Shown in pieces: positions 1 through 5,329 of a stretch of DNA of 5,329 bases. A model generated the notes under the pieces. That model was not told the DNA's origin. It worked only from the letters and a program-made list of their open reading frames with translations, and did no database searches. A program made the translations under genes and the position numbers. This DNA comes from Deltaproteobacteria bacterium (GTDB lineage Bacteria; Desulfobacterota; DSM-4660; Desulfatiglandales; Desulfatiglandaceae), in NCBI GenBank assembly GCA_003646995.1, contig QMLZ01000221.1:1-5329 (forward strand), written 5' to 3'. Position 1 is the first letter of the stretch; each line of letters begins with the position of its first letter.

Positions 1-1162
1 AGTCTGGATCCATGCCGGGCTGATAGTGATATTCCTTGTGCCCTTCGATGCTCACTCTCGATACTACTCCTGATCGCACGAGCTCAAGTAGAATTTCACT
101 TACACACCGCAGCGGGATGCCCAGTGCCCTTGATATTTCCCACTCGCCATCTCCCTTGTCCTTCTTGGCAAAAAGCATCACTAAGTGGTGAACAATGGCT
201 ATACCTAGGATCTTTTTTTGGTAGTAACTCACTTGAGACCAGTCCTTTTCGAATTCGAAGCTCTCTACATTCTGATGCGCAAAGGATACCTCTGCGCCAT
301 AGAGAACGATGAGCCAGCTCCAATTCAGCCATATCAGAAAAAGAGGTAGTGCCGCAAAGCTTCCATAGATTGCATTGTACCTTGCCACACCGATCTGAAA
401 ACTTATGTATATCCACTGAAAGATGTGAAACAGGGTACCCGCAATAACACCCCCCAATATGGCCGATCTTACCCTCACCCGAGTATTGGGCATAAAGCTG
501 TATAAAAAAGTAAAAAGCAGCCAGAGGACAAGAAATGGGAGTATTCTCAAAAAATAAGTGACAACGGGTCCGACGGCCTCGAGCATCTCGAGGCTATTCA
601 CCATTCCCTTTATTTTCCCTGCAAGGACCACCGTCAACGTCCCAGACAATATCACCAAGAAAGGCCCGATCAGGGTCAGTGCTAAATAATCAACCAGTTT
701 CCTCGTTATGGTTCTGGATTTCGTAATCCCCCATATGTCATTGAAGGCGTCTTCCACATTGGACAAGACGCTCAAGGTCGTCCAAAATAAAAAAAGGAGC
801 CCCGCCCCTACCATAATGCCTCCCCGCGTGCTTTCCAGCAAATTTGTAGCAAAGGATATAACCTTAGTTATCACAACCTCTTGGGATTCGAGATTGGTCA
901 ACAACTGCTTTTCCAGCAGCTTTTCCACGCCAAAGCCCTTGGCTATCCCAAAGAGCATGGCCAAGACCGGCACAAGCGATAAAACCGTGTAGAATGTGAG
1001 TGCAGAAGCTCGGAGCTGGCATTTGTCCTCCAGTACACCCCTAAAGGAAAGGAGCACGATTCGGATCAGGCGGAGCCAAAAGGCCTTTATCCTTGGAAGG
1101 TCGGTTTCTTGGATACGCCACACGTCCGATCTAAGGAAATTTAAGATATTCCGCCCTTTCAC
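1..1162 (-). CDS. yihY: YihY/BrkB-family inner-membrane protein with C-terminal winged-helix-like tail (3' end off the window)
   Basis: A single unbroken frame gives 387 residues to the left edge with no stop, so the 3' end lies outside. The GTG at 1160-1162 is the only reasonable start: GAGGGAAGG lies just upstream and an in-frame TAG sits 18 bases before the start. The sequence shows the family pattern: QLRASALTFYTVLSLVPVL at residues 49-67, NDIWGI at 141-146, and YNAIYGSFAALPLFLIWL at 262-279 followed by YGAEVSF at 288-294. Hydrophobic stretches at about 57-75, 117-135, 162-182, 203-223, 233-255 and 270-292 suggest six membrane helices. Residues about 313-380 form a soluble tail (EWEISRALGIPLRCVSEIL, then a basic beta-hairpin-like stretch) that resembles a winged helix. 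Many longer YihY proteins have such a tail. E. coli YihY was once misassigned as RNase BN; its true function is unsettled, and a membrane transport or envelope role is only inference. It appears to be transcribed separately from the damaged permease gene upstream. Confidence 0.93.
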   Translation of the reverse strand, partial: MKGRNILNFLRSDVWRIQETDLPRIKAFWLRLIRIVLLSFRGVLEDKCQLRASALTFYTVLSLVPVLAMLFGIAKGFGVEKLLEKQLLTNLESQEVVITKVISFATNLLESTRGGIMVGAGLLFLFWTTLSVLSNVEDAFNDIWGITKSRTITRKLVDYLALTLIGPFLVILSGTLTVVLAGKIKGMVNSLEMLEAVGPVVTYFLRILPFLVLWLLFTFLYSFMPNTRVRVRSAILGGVIAGTLFHIFQWIYISFQIGVARYNAIYGSFAALPLFLIWLNWSWLIVLYGAEVSFAHQNVESFEFEKDWSQVSYYQKKILGIAIVHHLVMLFAKKDKGDGEWEISRALGIPLRCVSEILLELVRSGVVSRVSIEGHKEYHYQPGMDPD

Positions 1163-1164
1163 GT

Positions 1165-1173
1165 CCTTCCCTC
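1165..1173 (-). promoter_or_regulatory. Ribosome binding site fixing the GTG start of the YihY-family gene
   Basis: On the minus strand GAGGGAAGG ends two bases before the GTG at 1162, with its GAGG core seven bases from the start codon. The reading frame is closed by TAG at 1178-1180, and no ATG occurs in frame until residue 69, inside the first membrane helix. This purine-rich site therefore decides the start. Confidence 0.7.
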
Positions 1174-1207
1174 TTTTCTAAGAAAAAAGTGTTCGTGTCT
1201 GGACCAT

Positions 1208-1237
1208 GGTATACACGCCTGAAAGACCCCCGGTCAA
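1208..1237 (-). promoter_or_regulatory. Candidate sigma-70 promoter for the YihY-family gene
   Basis: On the minus strand TTGACC (1232-1237, 5 of 6 matches to the -35 consensus) is followed after 18 bases by TATACC (1208-1213, 4 of 6 matches to the -10 consensus). It lies about 45 bases upstream of the GTG start and just after the inverted repeat at 1256-1297, a sensible place for a new transcription unit. This is only a consensus match; the -35 also sits within a small GGTC/GACC inverted repeat. Confidence 0.4.
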
Positions 1238-1255
1238 GAAAAAGACCTTGAAACA

Positions 1256-1297
1256 AGAACTGCCGCTCCCGATGGAGATACCGGAAACGGCAGTTCT
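1256..1297 (-). terminator. Inverted repeat between the dctM remnant and the YihY-family gene, possible terminator
   Basis: Perfect 10-base arms AGAACTGCCG (1256-1265) and CGGCAGTTCT (1288-1297) flank a 22-base loop. The loop holds a nested CTCC-CGAT-GGAG stem at 1266-1277. On the minus strand the stem is followed by TGTTTC and, further on, TCTTTTTC, so the U-run is weak and displaced. The repeat begins about 10 bases after the stop codon of the dctM remnant, which fits a terminator. An mRNA-stabilising hairpin or protein-binding site is equally possible. Confidence 0.45.
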
Positions 1298-1306
1298 GAA
1301 CATGTC

Positions 1307-2376
1307 TCACCCAGATCTACTCAGGCTCACTAGACCTTCAAAGGATATTTCTTCTGGATTACATCTGTAAATATGACCCGTACTGATCTCGGGTGGTGTT
1401 ACCGCCTTTAGGTAAAACAGTGAAAATCCAAACGGTGGTGTCATAAAGGATGTTTGCAGATTAACCGCCAAAAGAATGCAAAACCACAGTGGGTCGTATC
1501 CGAATTCTATCATTATTGAAGCAAGCACAGGGACGTGAATAAAGGTGATCTCGATGAAGTCAAGGAAGAAGCCGATTATGAAGATGAGACCCATGGCAAT
1601 CGCCAGTACCCAACCGTGGCCGAATTTATCTGCGAGGCCGCCCAAAAATTCCCTCACTACTTCGTCTCCTCCAAGTCCGCGAAAAACCAAGCCAAAAGCT
1701 GCTGCTCCACACAAAATGATAAAAACCATGGAAGTCAAATTCAGGGTGGTTCTCATTACCTCCCTGAACATCTTCATATTGAATTTCTTATTTGCAAGGG
1801 TAAGGGCCGTGGCACCCACTGCCCCCACGGCAGCGGCCTCTGTTGGAGAAGCGATACCTGCAAAAATAGACCCCAAAACCGCTATCATTAGTACCAAAGG
1901 CGGTATCAGCGCCTTTCCCACACGTATCGCAAGCTGTTTTCTTCCCAGGGCAGCAAGCTCTTCCTTAGGGATAGGCGGAGCGATACCCGGCCGAATATAC
2001 GCGATGGCAATGATGTAGATTACATACAAAAGTACCAAAAGGAGACCTGGAAACACTGCACCGATAAACAGGTCCCCAACCGGCACCCCTACTATGTCGC
2101 CAATTAATACGAGCACAATACTCGGTGGAATGATCTGCCCCAAAGTCCCGGACGCAGAAACCGTACCTGTGGCTAATTCCTTTTGATAACCCCGCCTAAG
2201 CATTGTGGGGACCGCAAGAAGCCCCATGGTAACTAGGGTAACAGATTGAAAAAATCCCAACCAAAACCAATTAAACCAAAAGTAAGGGCAGTGCCAAGAA
2301 GTGTGAAGGTAACCGGAAACCCCGCCATCAAAAGCACGGTCAGGGCCAAAAACATCCAGGCTGGTAAAAGCTCCAT
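1307..2376 (-). pseudogene. dctM: TRAP transporter large permease (DctM family), disrupted by internal deletion and frameshift
   Basis: DctM is the large membrane subunit of tripartite ATP-independent periplasmic transporters, which use an ion gradient to import carboxylates and related acids delivered by a periplasmic binding protein. The ATG at 2374-2376 (AGGAG 12 bases upstream) opens a normal N-terminus, MELLPAWMFLAL then AGFPVTFTLLGTALTFG, reaching DFFNLLP before a TAG at 2233-2235. From VTMGLLAVPTMLRRGY onward the family pattern resumes in another frame: SGTLGQIIPPSIVLVL, GIASPTEAAAVGAVGA and NLQTSFMTPPFGF are all clear. That frame is open from a non-natural TTG at 2260 to the TGA at 1307 (317 codons). 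Going by typical DctM proteins (about 430 residues), roughly 70 residues are missing at the join, and the lost length must be 3n+1 bases. After TGHIYR the last 18 residues no longer look like DctM and the final membrane helix is absent. No DctQ or DctP gene adjoins it. Probably non-functional; a sequencing or assembly error could explain one break but less easily both. Confidence 0.8.
2228..2242 (-). other. Deletion/frameshift junction in dctM, flanked by a GTTACC direct repeat
   Basis: On the minus strand this reads GTTACC-CTA-GTTACC. The upstream frame matches DctM up to NLLP and ends in the TAG that overlaps CTAG here. The downstream frame resumes DctM at VTMG. The place where homology switches frame therefore lies within these 15 bases. 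The two GTTACC copies may mark microhomology used in the deletion, but a six-base repeat can also occur by chance. Confidence 0.6.
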
Positions 2377-2540
2377 TTGGCTATATTGCTCCTCTCAATT
2401 TACCCTGAGACTGTAATCCAAAACTAAACGCCCTCAAAAACTAAGGCTATTCCCAGTCCATTTCCTTACCACACACCGGTGGATATGCAAAAAGTTCGGA
2501 GATATTACTTAACATTGTTACAAAATGCAAATATTCTGCG
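2377..2540. other. Intergenic stretch with no recognisable gene
   Basis: This AT-rich stretch separates the oxidoreductase terminator from the dctM start. On the minus strand its frames are short and I could not recognise a DctQ C-terminus, which would be expected directly upstream of an intact dctM. It contains the ribosome binding site of dctM (AGGAG at 2389-2393), a weak promoter match, and an 8-base palindrome CACCGGTG at 2474-2481 within CCACACACCGGTGG. The palindrome could be an operator half-site, but nothing else supports that. Confidence 0.5.
2410..2437 (-). promoter_or_regulatory. Candidate promoter upstream of the dctM remnant
   Basis: On the minus strand TTGAGG (2432-2437) and TACAGT (2410-2415) are separated by 16 bases, each matching 4 of 6 consensus bases. 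They sit about 35 bases upstream of the dctM ATG, beyond the terminator of the oxidoreductase operon. The match is weak. A TRAP large-permease gene normally follows dctQ without its own promoter, so this may be coincidental. Confidence 0.2.
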
Positions 2541-2568
2541 AAAAAAATTTTTGCCTTCGGTTGAAGGC
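2541..2568 (-). terminator. Intrinsic terminator of the 2-oxoacid oxidoreductase operon
   Basis: Twelve bases after the beta-subunit stop codon, the minus strand reads GCCTTC-AACC-GAAGGC, a perfect six-base stem with a four-base loop (2553-2568). It is followed by AAAAA and then seven T residues (2541-2547). The T-run begins five bases after the stem, slightly further than in a textbook terminator. The stem and tract are still clear, and the position directly after the last gene of the operon supports the call. Confidence 0.75.
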
Positions 2569-2580
2569 CTATTCCCTATC

Positions 2581-3474
2581 TCAATCTTGCCTTTCCAACA
2601 ACCGCTTCCATCTTTTTTCCGTGGTTTCTTGGACTCGGTCGATCATTGCATTATCCATTTGCCTGAATCTCCCCTGAGCGAGAAGATATTCTGAGACAGG
2701 GATCTTTTTGGCGGGTCTTACGGTTATGGTCGTGACTCCATTTTCCACTTCATACAAGGGAAAGATCCCCGATTGGGTGGCCATGCGCGTAACCTGGATA
2801 GATTTTGCCGAATCAATTCTCCAACCTGGGGGGCAGGGTGATAAGACGTGAATAAACCTCGTACCTTTTATTCCTTTTGCCTTCTTGAACTTTCTCACAA
2901 GGTCGTCAGGATATGCCACTGAGGCAGTGGCAATGTAGGGGATGCCGTGGGCAAGCATTATCCCTTCCATATCCTTCTTGGGCTCTTGCTTGAGAGATCC
3001 TGCAGGAGTCGTCGTGGTCCATGCTCCAACGGGTGTCGCACTTGATCGCTGAATGCCCGTATTCATGTAGGCCTCATTATCGTAACACACGTATAGAATA
3101 TCCTCATTTCTTTCGGCTGCACCGGACAAAGATTGCAGCCCTATGTCAAAGGTACCTCCATCGCCTGCCCAGGCCATCACCGTTACATCATTTTCACCCC
3201 TCACATCCAGACCGGCCCTTACCCCTGAGGCCGCAACAGCTGCGGTTTCGAACGGGACGTGGACCACTGGAACTCGCAAAGCGGAATGGGGGTAGACACC
3301 GATTATGATGCTCCAGCAACAGGCCGGAATCACTACAACGGTTCTCTGCCCAAGCGCTTTCAATGCCAGTTTCATGGCCAATGCCGAACCGCACCCTTGG
3401 CAAGAAAGAAGCCCGGGCATCATCAGCTCGGGCCCTTCTCTCATTTCTTTGCTCAATCTTATGAGTCTCTGCAT
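2581..3474 (-). CDS. porB: 2-oxoacid:acceptor oxidoreductase, beta subunit (PorB type, thiamine-diphosphate binding)
   Basis: This subunit binds thiamine diphosphate and the iron-sulfur cluster nearest to it in the enzyme that converts a 2-oxoacid plus CoA to acyl-CoA and CO2. The 297 residues match the usual length. SCQGCGSALAMKLALKALG at 24-42 supplies the CxxC pair C25/C28. C52 or C53 and C214 (in SPCPPGW) are the likely remaining cluster ligands. GDGGTFDIGLQSLSGA at 104-119, with N133 in YDNEAYMNTG, is the diphosphate/Mg site, and IQRSSATPVGAWTTTTP at 141-157 is a strong PorB signature. The ATG at 3474 has GGGAG six bases upstream and is the only start in its frame after an in-frame stop near the end of porA. 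It lies 37 bases after the alpha-subunit stop and is the last gene before a terminator. The substrate is not settled: SPCPPGWRIDS, where related pyruvate enzymes often have GW(G/Y)xDP, is a small departure that leaves room for a non-pyruvate substrate. Confidence 0.94.
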   Translation of the reverse strand: MQRLIRLSKEMREGPELMMPGLLSCQGCGSALAMKLALKALGQRTVVVIPACCWSIIIGVYPHSALRVPVVHVPFETAAVAASGVRAGLDVRGENDVTVMAWAGDGGTFDIGLQSLSGAAERNEDILYVCYDNEAYMNTGIQRSSATPVGAWTTTTPAGSLKQEPKKDMEGIMLAHGIPYIATASVAYPDDLVRKFKKAKGIKGTRFIHVLSPCPPGWRIDSAKSIQVTRMATQSGIFPLYEVENGVTTITVRPAKKIPVSEYLLAQGRFRQMDNAMIDRVQETTEKRWKRLLERQD

Positions 3475-3511
3475 ACCAAACTCCCGCCGACAAAAAGTGG
3501 AGGTTATGGGG

Positions 3512-4666
3512 CTATTCCTTTAGCCCCCAAAAAATTGGATCGTCCATGTCGGTTTCTCCCTCCAGAACTCGCTGCACAATTCCCAATACATCTGCCGGTG
3601 TGACGTCCCGTCCCCCCAGGCCAGCTATAGCGGAATACACAGCAGGCCTGTTTTGAAGCGAAAATAAGGCCGAGCGTACCTCACTGCAAAACGCACCTCC
3701 CAGTCCGGCGACCAGGTTTCTGTCAATTACCACCACCTTACTTACGCCCCCAAGAATCTCTCTCCACATGCCCGTAGGCACAGGTCTAAAGAGTCTTAGT
3801 TTCATTAATCCCAACCTTATGCCCATTTTGCGGGCCTCCTCAACCGCAATGCGTGCCACTGATGTAATGGTACCTGCCGTAACCACAGCGATGTCGGCAT
3901 CGCCCATCATGTATGGCTCTGCCAGCATGTATTGCCTTCCAAACGCGCTGCCGAATTGATGACAAATTTCCTCATAAGTCTCGATGGCAGCCATCGCATC
4001 CCTGTATATGCGATACCTCTCCTCGTAGTATATCTCGGGCCCAATCATGCCGCCGAACATCCTGGGGTCGGAAAAGTCTATCCTGTAAGGCGGCTCGTAG
4101 GGCGGCAGGAACTCGTCCACCGCCTCTTGATCGGGAATATCTACAACTTCAGAGGTATGACTCAGAAAGAAGGCATCATAAGAAACCATGACAGGCATTA
4201 GGAGACTCTCTGCAAGTTTATAGGCCATTATTATGCTGTCGAGGACTTCTTGATTTGACTCACAGTAGAGCTGAATCCACCCCGTATCTCGTTGCGAAAT
4301 TGAGTCGGTTTGATCGGCCCAGATATTCCAACCTGCTCCCACTGCCCTGTTTACGTTTGCGAGAACAATGGGCAGCCTCGCCCCACAGACCCACTGCAGG
4401 ACTTCGTGCATAAGCAGTAGGCCTTGACTACTGGTAGCAGTAAATGAGCGCACCCCTGCCGTGGCAGAGCCCACAAGGGCGGCCAAGGCGGAGTGCTCGC
4501 TTTCGACTTTTATGAACCTGGCCTCCAGCGCCCCGCTTGCGCACATCTCTGAAAGCTCTTCCACAATTGTGGTCTGAGGTGTTATTGGATACGCAGAAAT
4601 CACCTTTACCCTGCTCAACCTCACACCGTGCGATACCGCATGATTGCCCTTTATGACTTTCCTCAA
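3512..4666 (-). CDS. porA: 2-oxoacid:acceptor oxidoreductase, alpha subunit (PorA type)
   Basis: The alpha subunit covers the pyrimidine side of the thiamine-diphosphate site and pairs with the beta subunit to form the active centre. At 384 residues it has the normal length. Visible family features are GNHAVSHGVRLSRVKVISAY and PITPQT (residues 7-32), ESEHSA at 55-60 (the region of the cofactor-activating glutamate), TATSSQGLLLMHEVL at 76-90, NVNRA at 104-108 and RDTGWIQLY at 126-134. In the C-terminal domain are KLRLFRPVP at 289-297, GLGGAFCSEV at 321-330 and GLGGRDVT at 349-356. The start is TTG at 4664-4666, directly after the TAA of the upstream gene (TAATTG). GGGGAGG five bases upstream lies inside the end of that gene, so translation is probably coupled. 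N-terminal homology begins right at this TTG, which supports it. WNIWADQTDS at 113-122 differs from the NIHxDHSD form I recall for typical pyruvate enzymes, but that is not enough to assign a substrate. Confidence 0.94.
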   Translation of the reverse strand: MRKVIKGNHAVSHGVRLSRVKVISAYPITPQTTIVEELSEMCASGALEARFIKVESEHSALAALVGSATAGVRSFTATSSQGLLLMHEVLQWVCGARLPIVLANVNRAVGAGWNIWADQTDSISQRDTGWIQLYCESNQEVLDSIIMAYKLAESLLMPVMVSYDAFFLSHTSEVVDIPDQEAVDEFLPPYEPPYRIDFSDPRMFGGMIGPEIYYEERYRIYRDAMAAIETYEEICHQFGSAFGRQYMLAEPYMMGDADIAVVTAGTITSVARIAVEEARKMGIRLGLMKLRLFRPVPTGMWREILGGVSKVVVIDRNLVAGLGGAFCSEVRSALFSLQNRPAVYSAIAGLGGRDVTPADVLGIVQRVLEGETDMDDPIFWGLKE

Positions 4667-4680
4667 TTATGCCTCCCCTA
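4667..4680 (-). promoter_or_regulatory. Coupled ribosome binding site for the TTG start of porA
   Basis: GGGGAGGCATAATTG on the minus strand places a strong GGGGAGG inside the last codons of the flavoprotein gene. Its GGAGG core is five bases before the TTG. Stop and start are directly adjacent, so terminating ribosomes can restart here. The strong site compensates for the weak TTG codon. Confidence 0.7.
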
Positions 4681-5329
4681 GTTCAGTGTCTTCGTCAATC
4701 ATACTTATGGCAAATCTCGGGCATTCCGTGAAGCATATGCCGCAACCCTTGCAGTAATCATAGTCAATCTTATAGCCGAAGCCCTTTGCACCCGCTGGCA
4801 GTATTGCCACGTCCGGGCAAAAGACAAGACAATTGTCACATTCAACACACCGGCCACAGTGAATACAGCGCTTGGACTCAGCGGAAGCCTGCAAGTCATC
4901 AAACCCCTCCAAGTACGGCCTAAAGTCCAGTACCCTTTCATCCGGTTGCCTTACAGGTGCTACTACCCTTGGTGCCTCTTCAAAATAGTCGTATACGATA
5001 TTTTGCCTGCCAACCACTTTGTGGTATGCTTGTCTTACCGGATTGAGAGACTCTAAGCCCAGATACCGCGAAAAACTGAGGCCTGTCCCATTACCAATGG
5101 AGATGCACTCCACAACCTGAGCGAAGTCTTCGCCCCTTCTGTGACAGTCCATTGCGATAGCAGCCTTTTTCCCTGAGGCAACCGCATGTACTACGGTATG
5201 TGGAATCTCGATCACATCTCCACCAGCGTAAAGCATGGCATTCTGCAGCACCTTATCACTCACACAAAGGCTCTCGTCCACCTGCAAGGGGCGACCCTCC
5301 CTATCGCCAATTGTTCTCAGGGCGGGAAA
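4667..5329 (-). CDS. GltD-like FAD/NAD(P)H oxidoreductase fused to a ferredoxin module, electron-transfer subunit of the 2-oxoacid oxidoreductase (5' end off the window)
   Basis: The frame is open to the right edge; 220 C-terminal residues are visible and the true start lies outside. A TTG at 5287 could be mistaken for a start but is internal, because the frame continues upstream with sequence that fits the family. Residues 35-39, AGGDV, followed by HTVVHAVASGKKAA, form the C-terminal FAD-binding signature of GltD-like flavoproteins, where this Asp contacts FAD. After a linker come two cysteine groups. C155, C158, C161, C164, C167 and C171 lie in CIHCGRCVECDNCLVFCPD. C193, C196, C199 and C203 lie in YDYCKGCGICFTECPRFAI, a standard [4Fe-4S] motif. 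The second resembles the delta (ferredoxin) subunit of pyruvate oxidoreductases. The protein should carry electrons from the alpha/beta core through clusters to FAD and NAD(P), as the NADH-linked phenylglyoxylate dehydrogenase of Aromatoleum does with separate PadF and PadH subunits. It abuts porA with no gap, so co-transcription is near certain; the electron acceptor is inferred. Confidence 0.88.
   Translation of the reverse strand, partial: FPALRTIGDREGRPLQVDESLCVSDKVLQNAMLYAGGDVIEIPHTVVHAVASGKKAAIAMDCHRRGEDFAQVVECISIGNGTGLSFSRYLGLESLNPVRQAYHKVVGRQNIVYDYFEEAPRVVAPVRQPDERVLDFRPYLEGFDDLQASAESKRCIHCGRCVECDNCLVFCPDVAILPAGAKGFGYKIDYDYCKGCGICFTECPRFAISMIDEDTELGEA

Noticed and set aside
96..416. 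Minus-strand open frame of 106 codons
   Set aside because: It overlaps the YihY-family gene in another frame; the true frame here shows clear family motifs and membrane helices, while this one has no recognisable pattern.
1535..2018. Two overlapping plus-strand open frames of 118 and 157 codons
   Set aside because: They are antisense shadows of the DctM coding region, which has strong family motifs across the same bases.
2474..2481. CACCGGTG palindrome as an operator
   Set aside because: An 8-base palindrome is common by chance, and there is no second copy or adjacent regulator gene to support it.
2479..2694. Plus-strand 71-codon frame overlapping the end of porB
   Set aside because: It crosses the terminator hairpin and the antisense of porB, has no ribosome binding site that I could see, and resembles no known protein.
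3194..3493. Minus-strand 99-codon frame starting just upstream of porB
   Set aside because: It is an alternate frame over the PorB N-terminus; PorB motifs such as CQGCG and GDGGTFD are all in the other frame.
3259..3603. Plus-strand 114-codon frame across the porA/porB boundary
   Set aside because: It has no recognisable motifs and runs antisense to two well-supported genes.
5285..5287. TTG as the start of the flavoprotein gene
   Set aside because: The frame stays open for 14 more codons to the window edge, and the visible part is only the C-terminal section of a much longer family, so this TTG is internal.
1..5329. CRISPR array, tRNA, rRNA, insertion sequence or defence system
   Set aside because: No regularly spaced repeats, no tRNA-like cloverleaf, no transposase-like frame and no terminal inverted repeats were seen; the window is filled by metabolic and membrane genes.

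Overview
The window holds four genes or gene remnants, all on the minus strand, so transcription runs from the right edge to the left. The content suggests a strictly anaerobic bacterium, most likely a Desulfobacterota-type (deltaproteobacterial) sulfate reducer or syntroph. The grounds are an oxygen-sensitive 2-oxoacid:acceptor oxidoreductase with its own flavoprotein/ferredoxin subunit, a TRAP-type carboxylate permease, and mixed ATG/GTG/TTG starts. This placement is inference from gene content, and no marker gene is present.

Right half (about 5329 to 2581): an operon for a multi-subunit thiamine-diphosphate enzyme. First comes the C-terminal 220 residues of a GltD-like FAD/NAD(P)H oxidoreductase fused to a ferredoxin module with many cysteines. 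The alpha subunit (PorA type) follows with no gap, starting at a TTG. After 37 bases comes the beta subunit (PorB type), which carries the diphosphate-binding motif and the cluster cysteines. Together they should oxidise a 2-oxoacid to its acyl-CoA (or run in reverse) and pass electrons through iron-sulfur clusters to the flavin subunit and on to NAD(P). No gamma subunit is visible; it must lie past the right edge, be fused to the missing part of the flavoprotein, or be elsewhere. The substrate cannot be fixed from sequence alone: pyruvate, a branched-chain 2-oxoacid or an aryl 2-oxoacid such as phenylglyoxylate are all possible. A compact hairpin followed by A5T7 closes the operon at about 2541-2568.

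Middle (2376 to 1307): a TRAP transporter large permease (DctM) gene that looks broken. A normal start and first 47 residues run into a stop at 2233. The rest of the protein continues in another frame, with about 70 family residues missing at the join. Its C-terminus also leaves the family pattern before the expected last membrane helix. No DctQ or DctP partner is seen.

Left (1162 to the left edge): a YihY/BrkB-family inner-membrane protein with a GTG start, six predicted membrane helices and a C-terminal cytoplasmic winged-helix-like tail that runs off the window. The gap before it holds a 10-bp inverted repeat and a plausible promoter.

I found no RNA gene, CRISPR array or insertion sequence. 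I see no clear evidence of an undescribed system. The points most worth a second look are the doubly damaged dctM and the flavin-coupled layout of the oxidoreductase operon.
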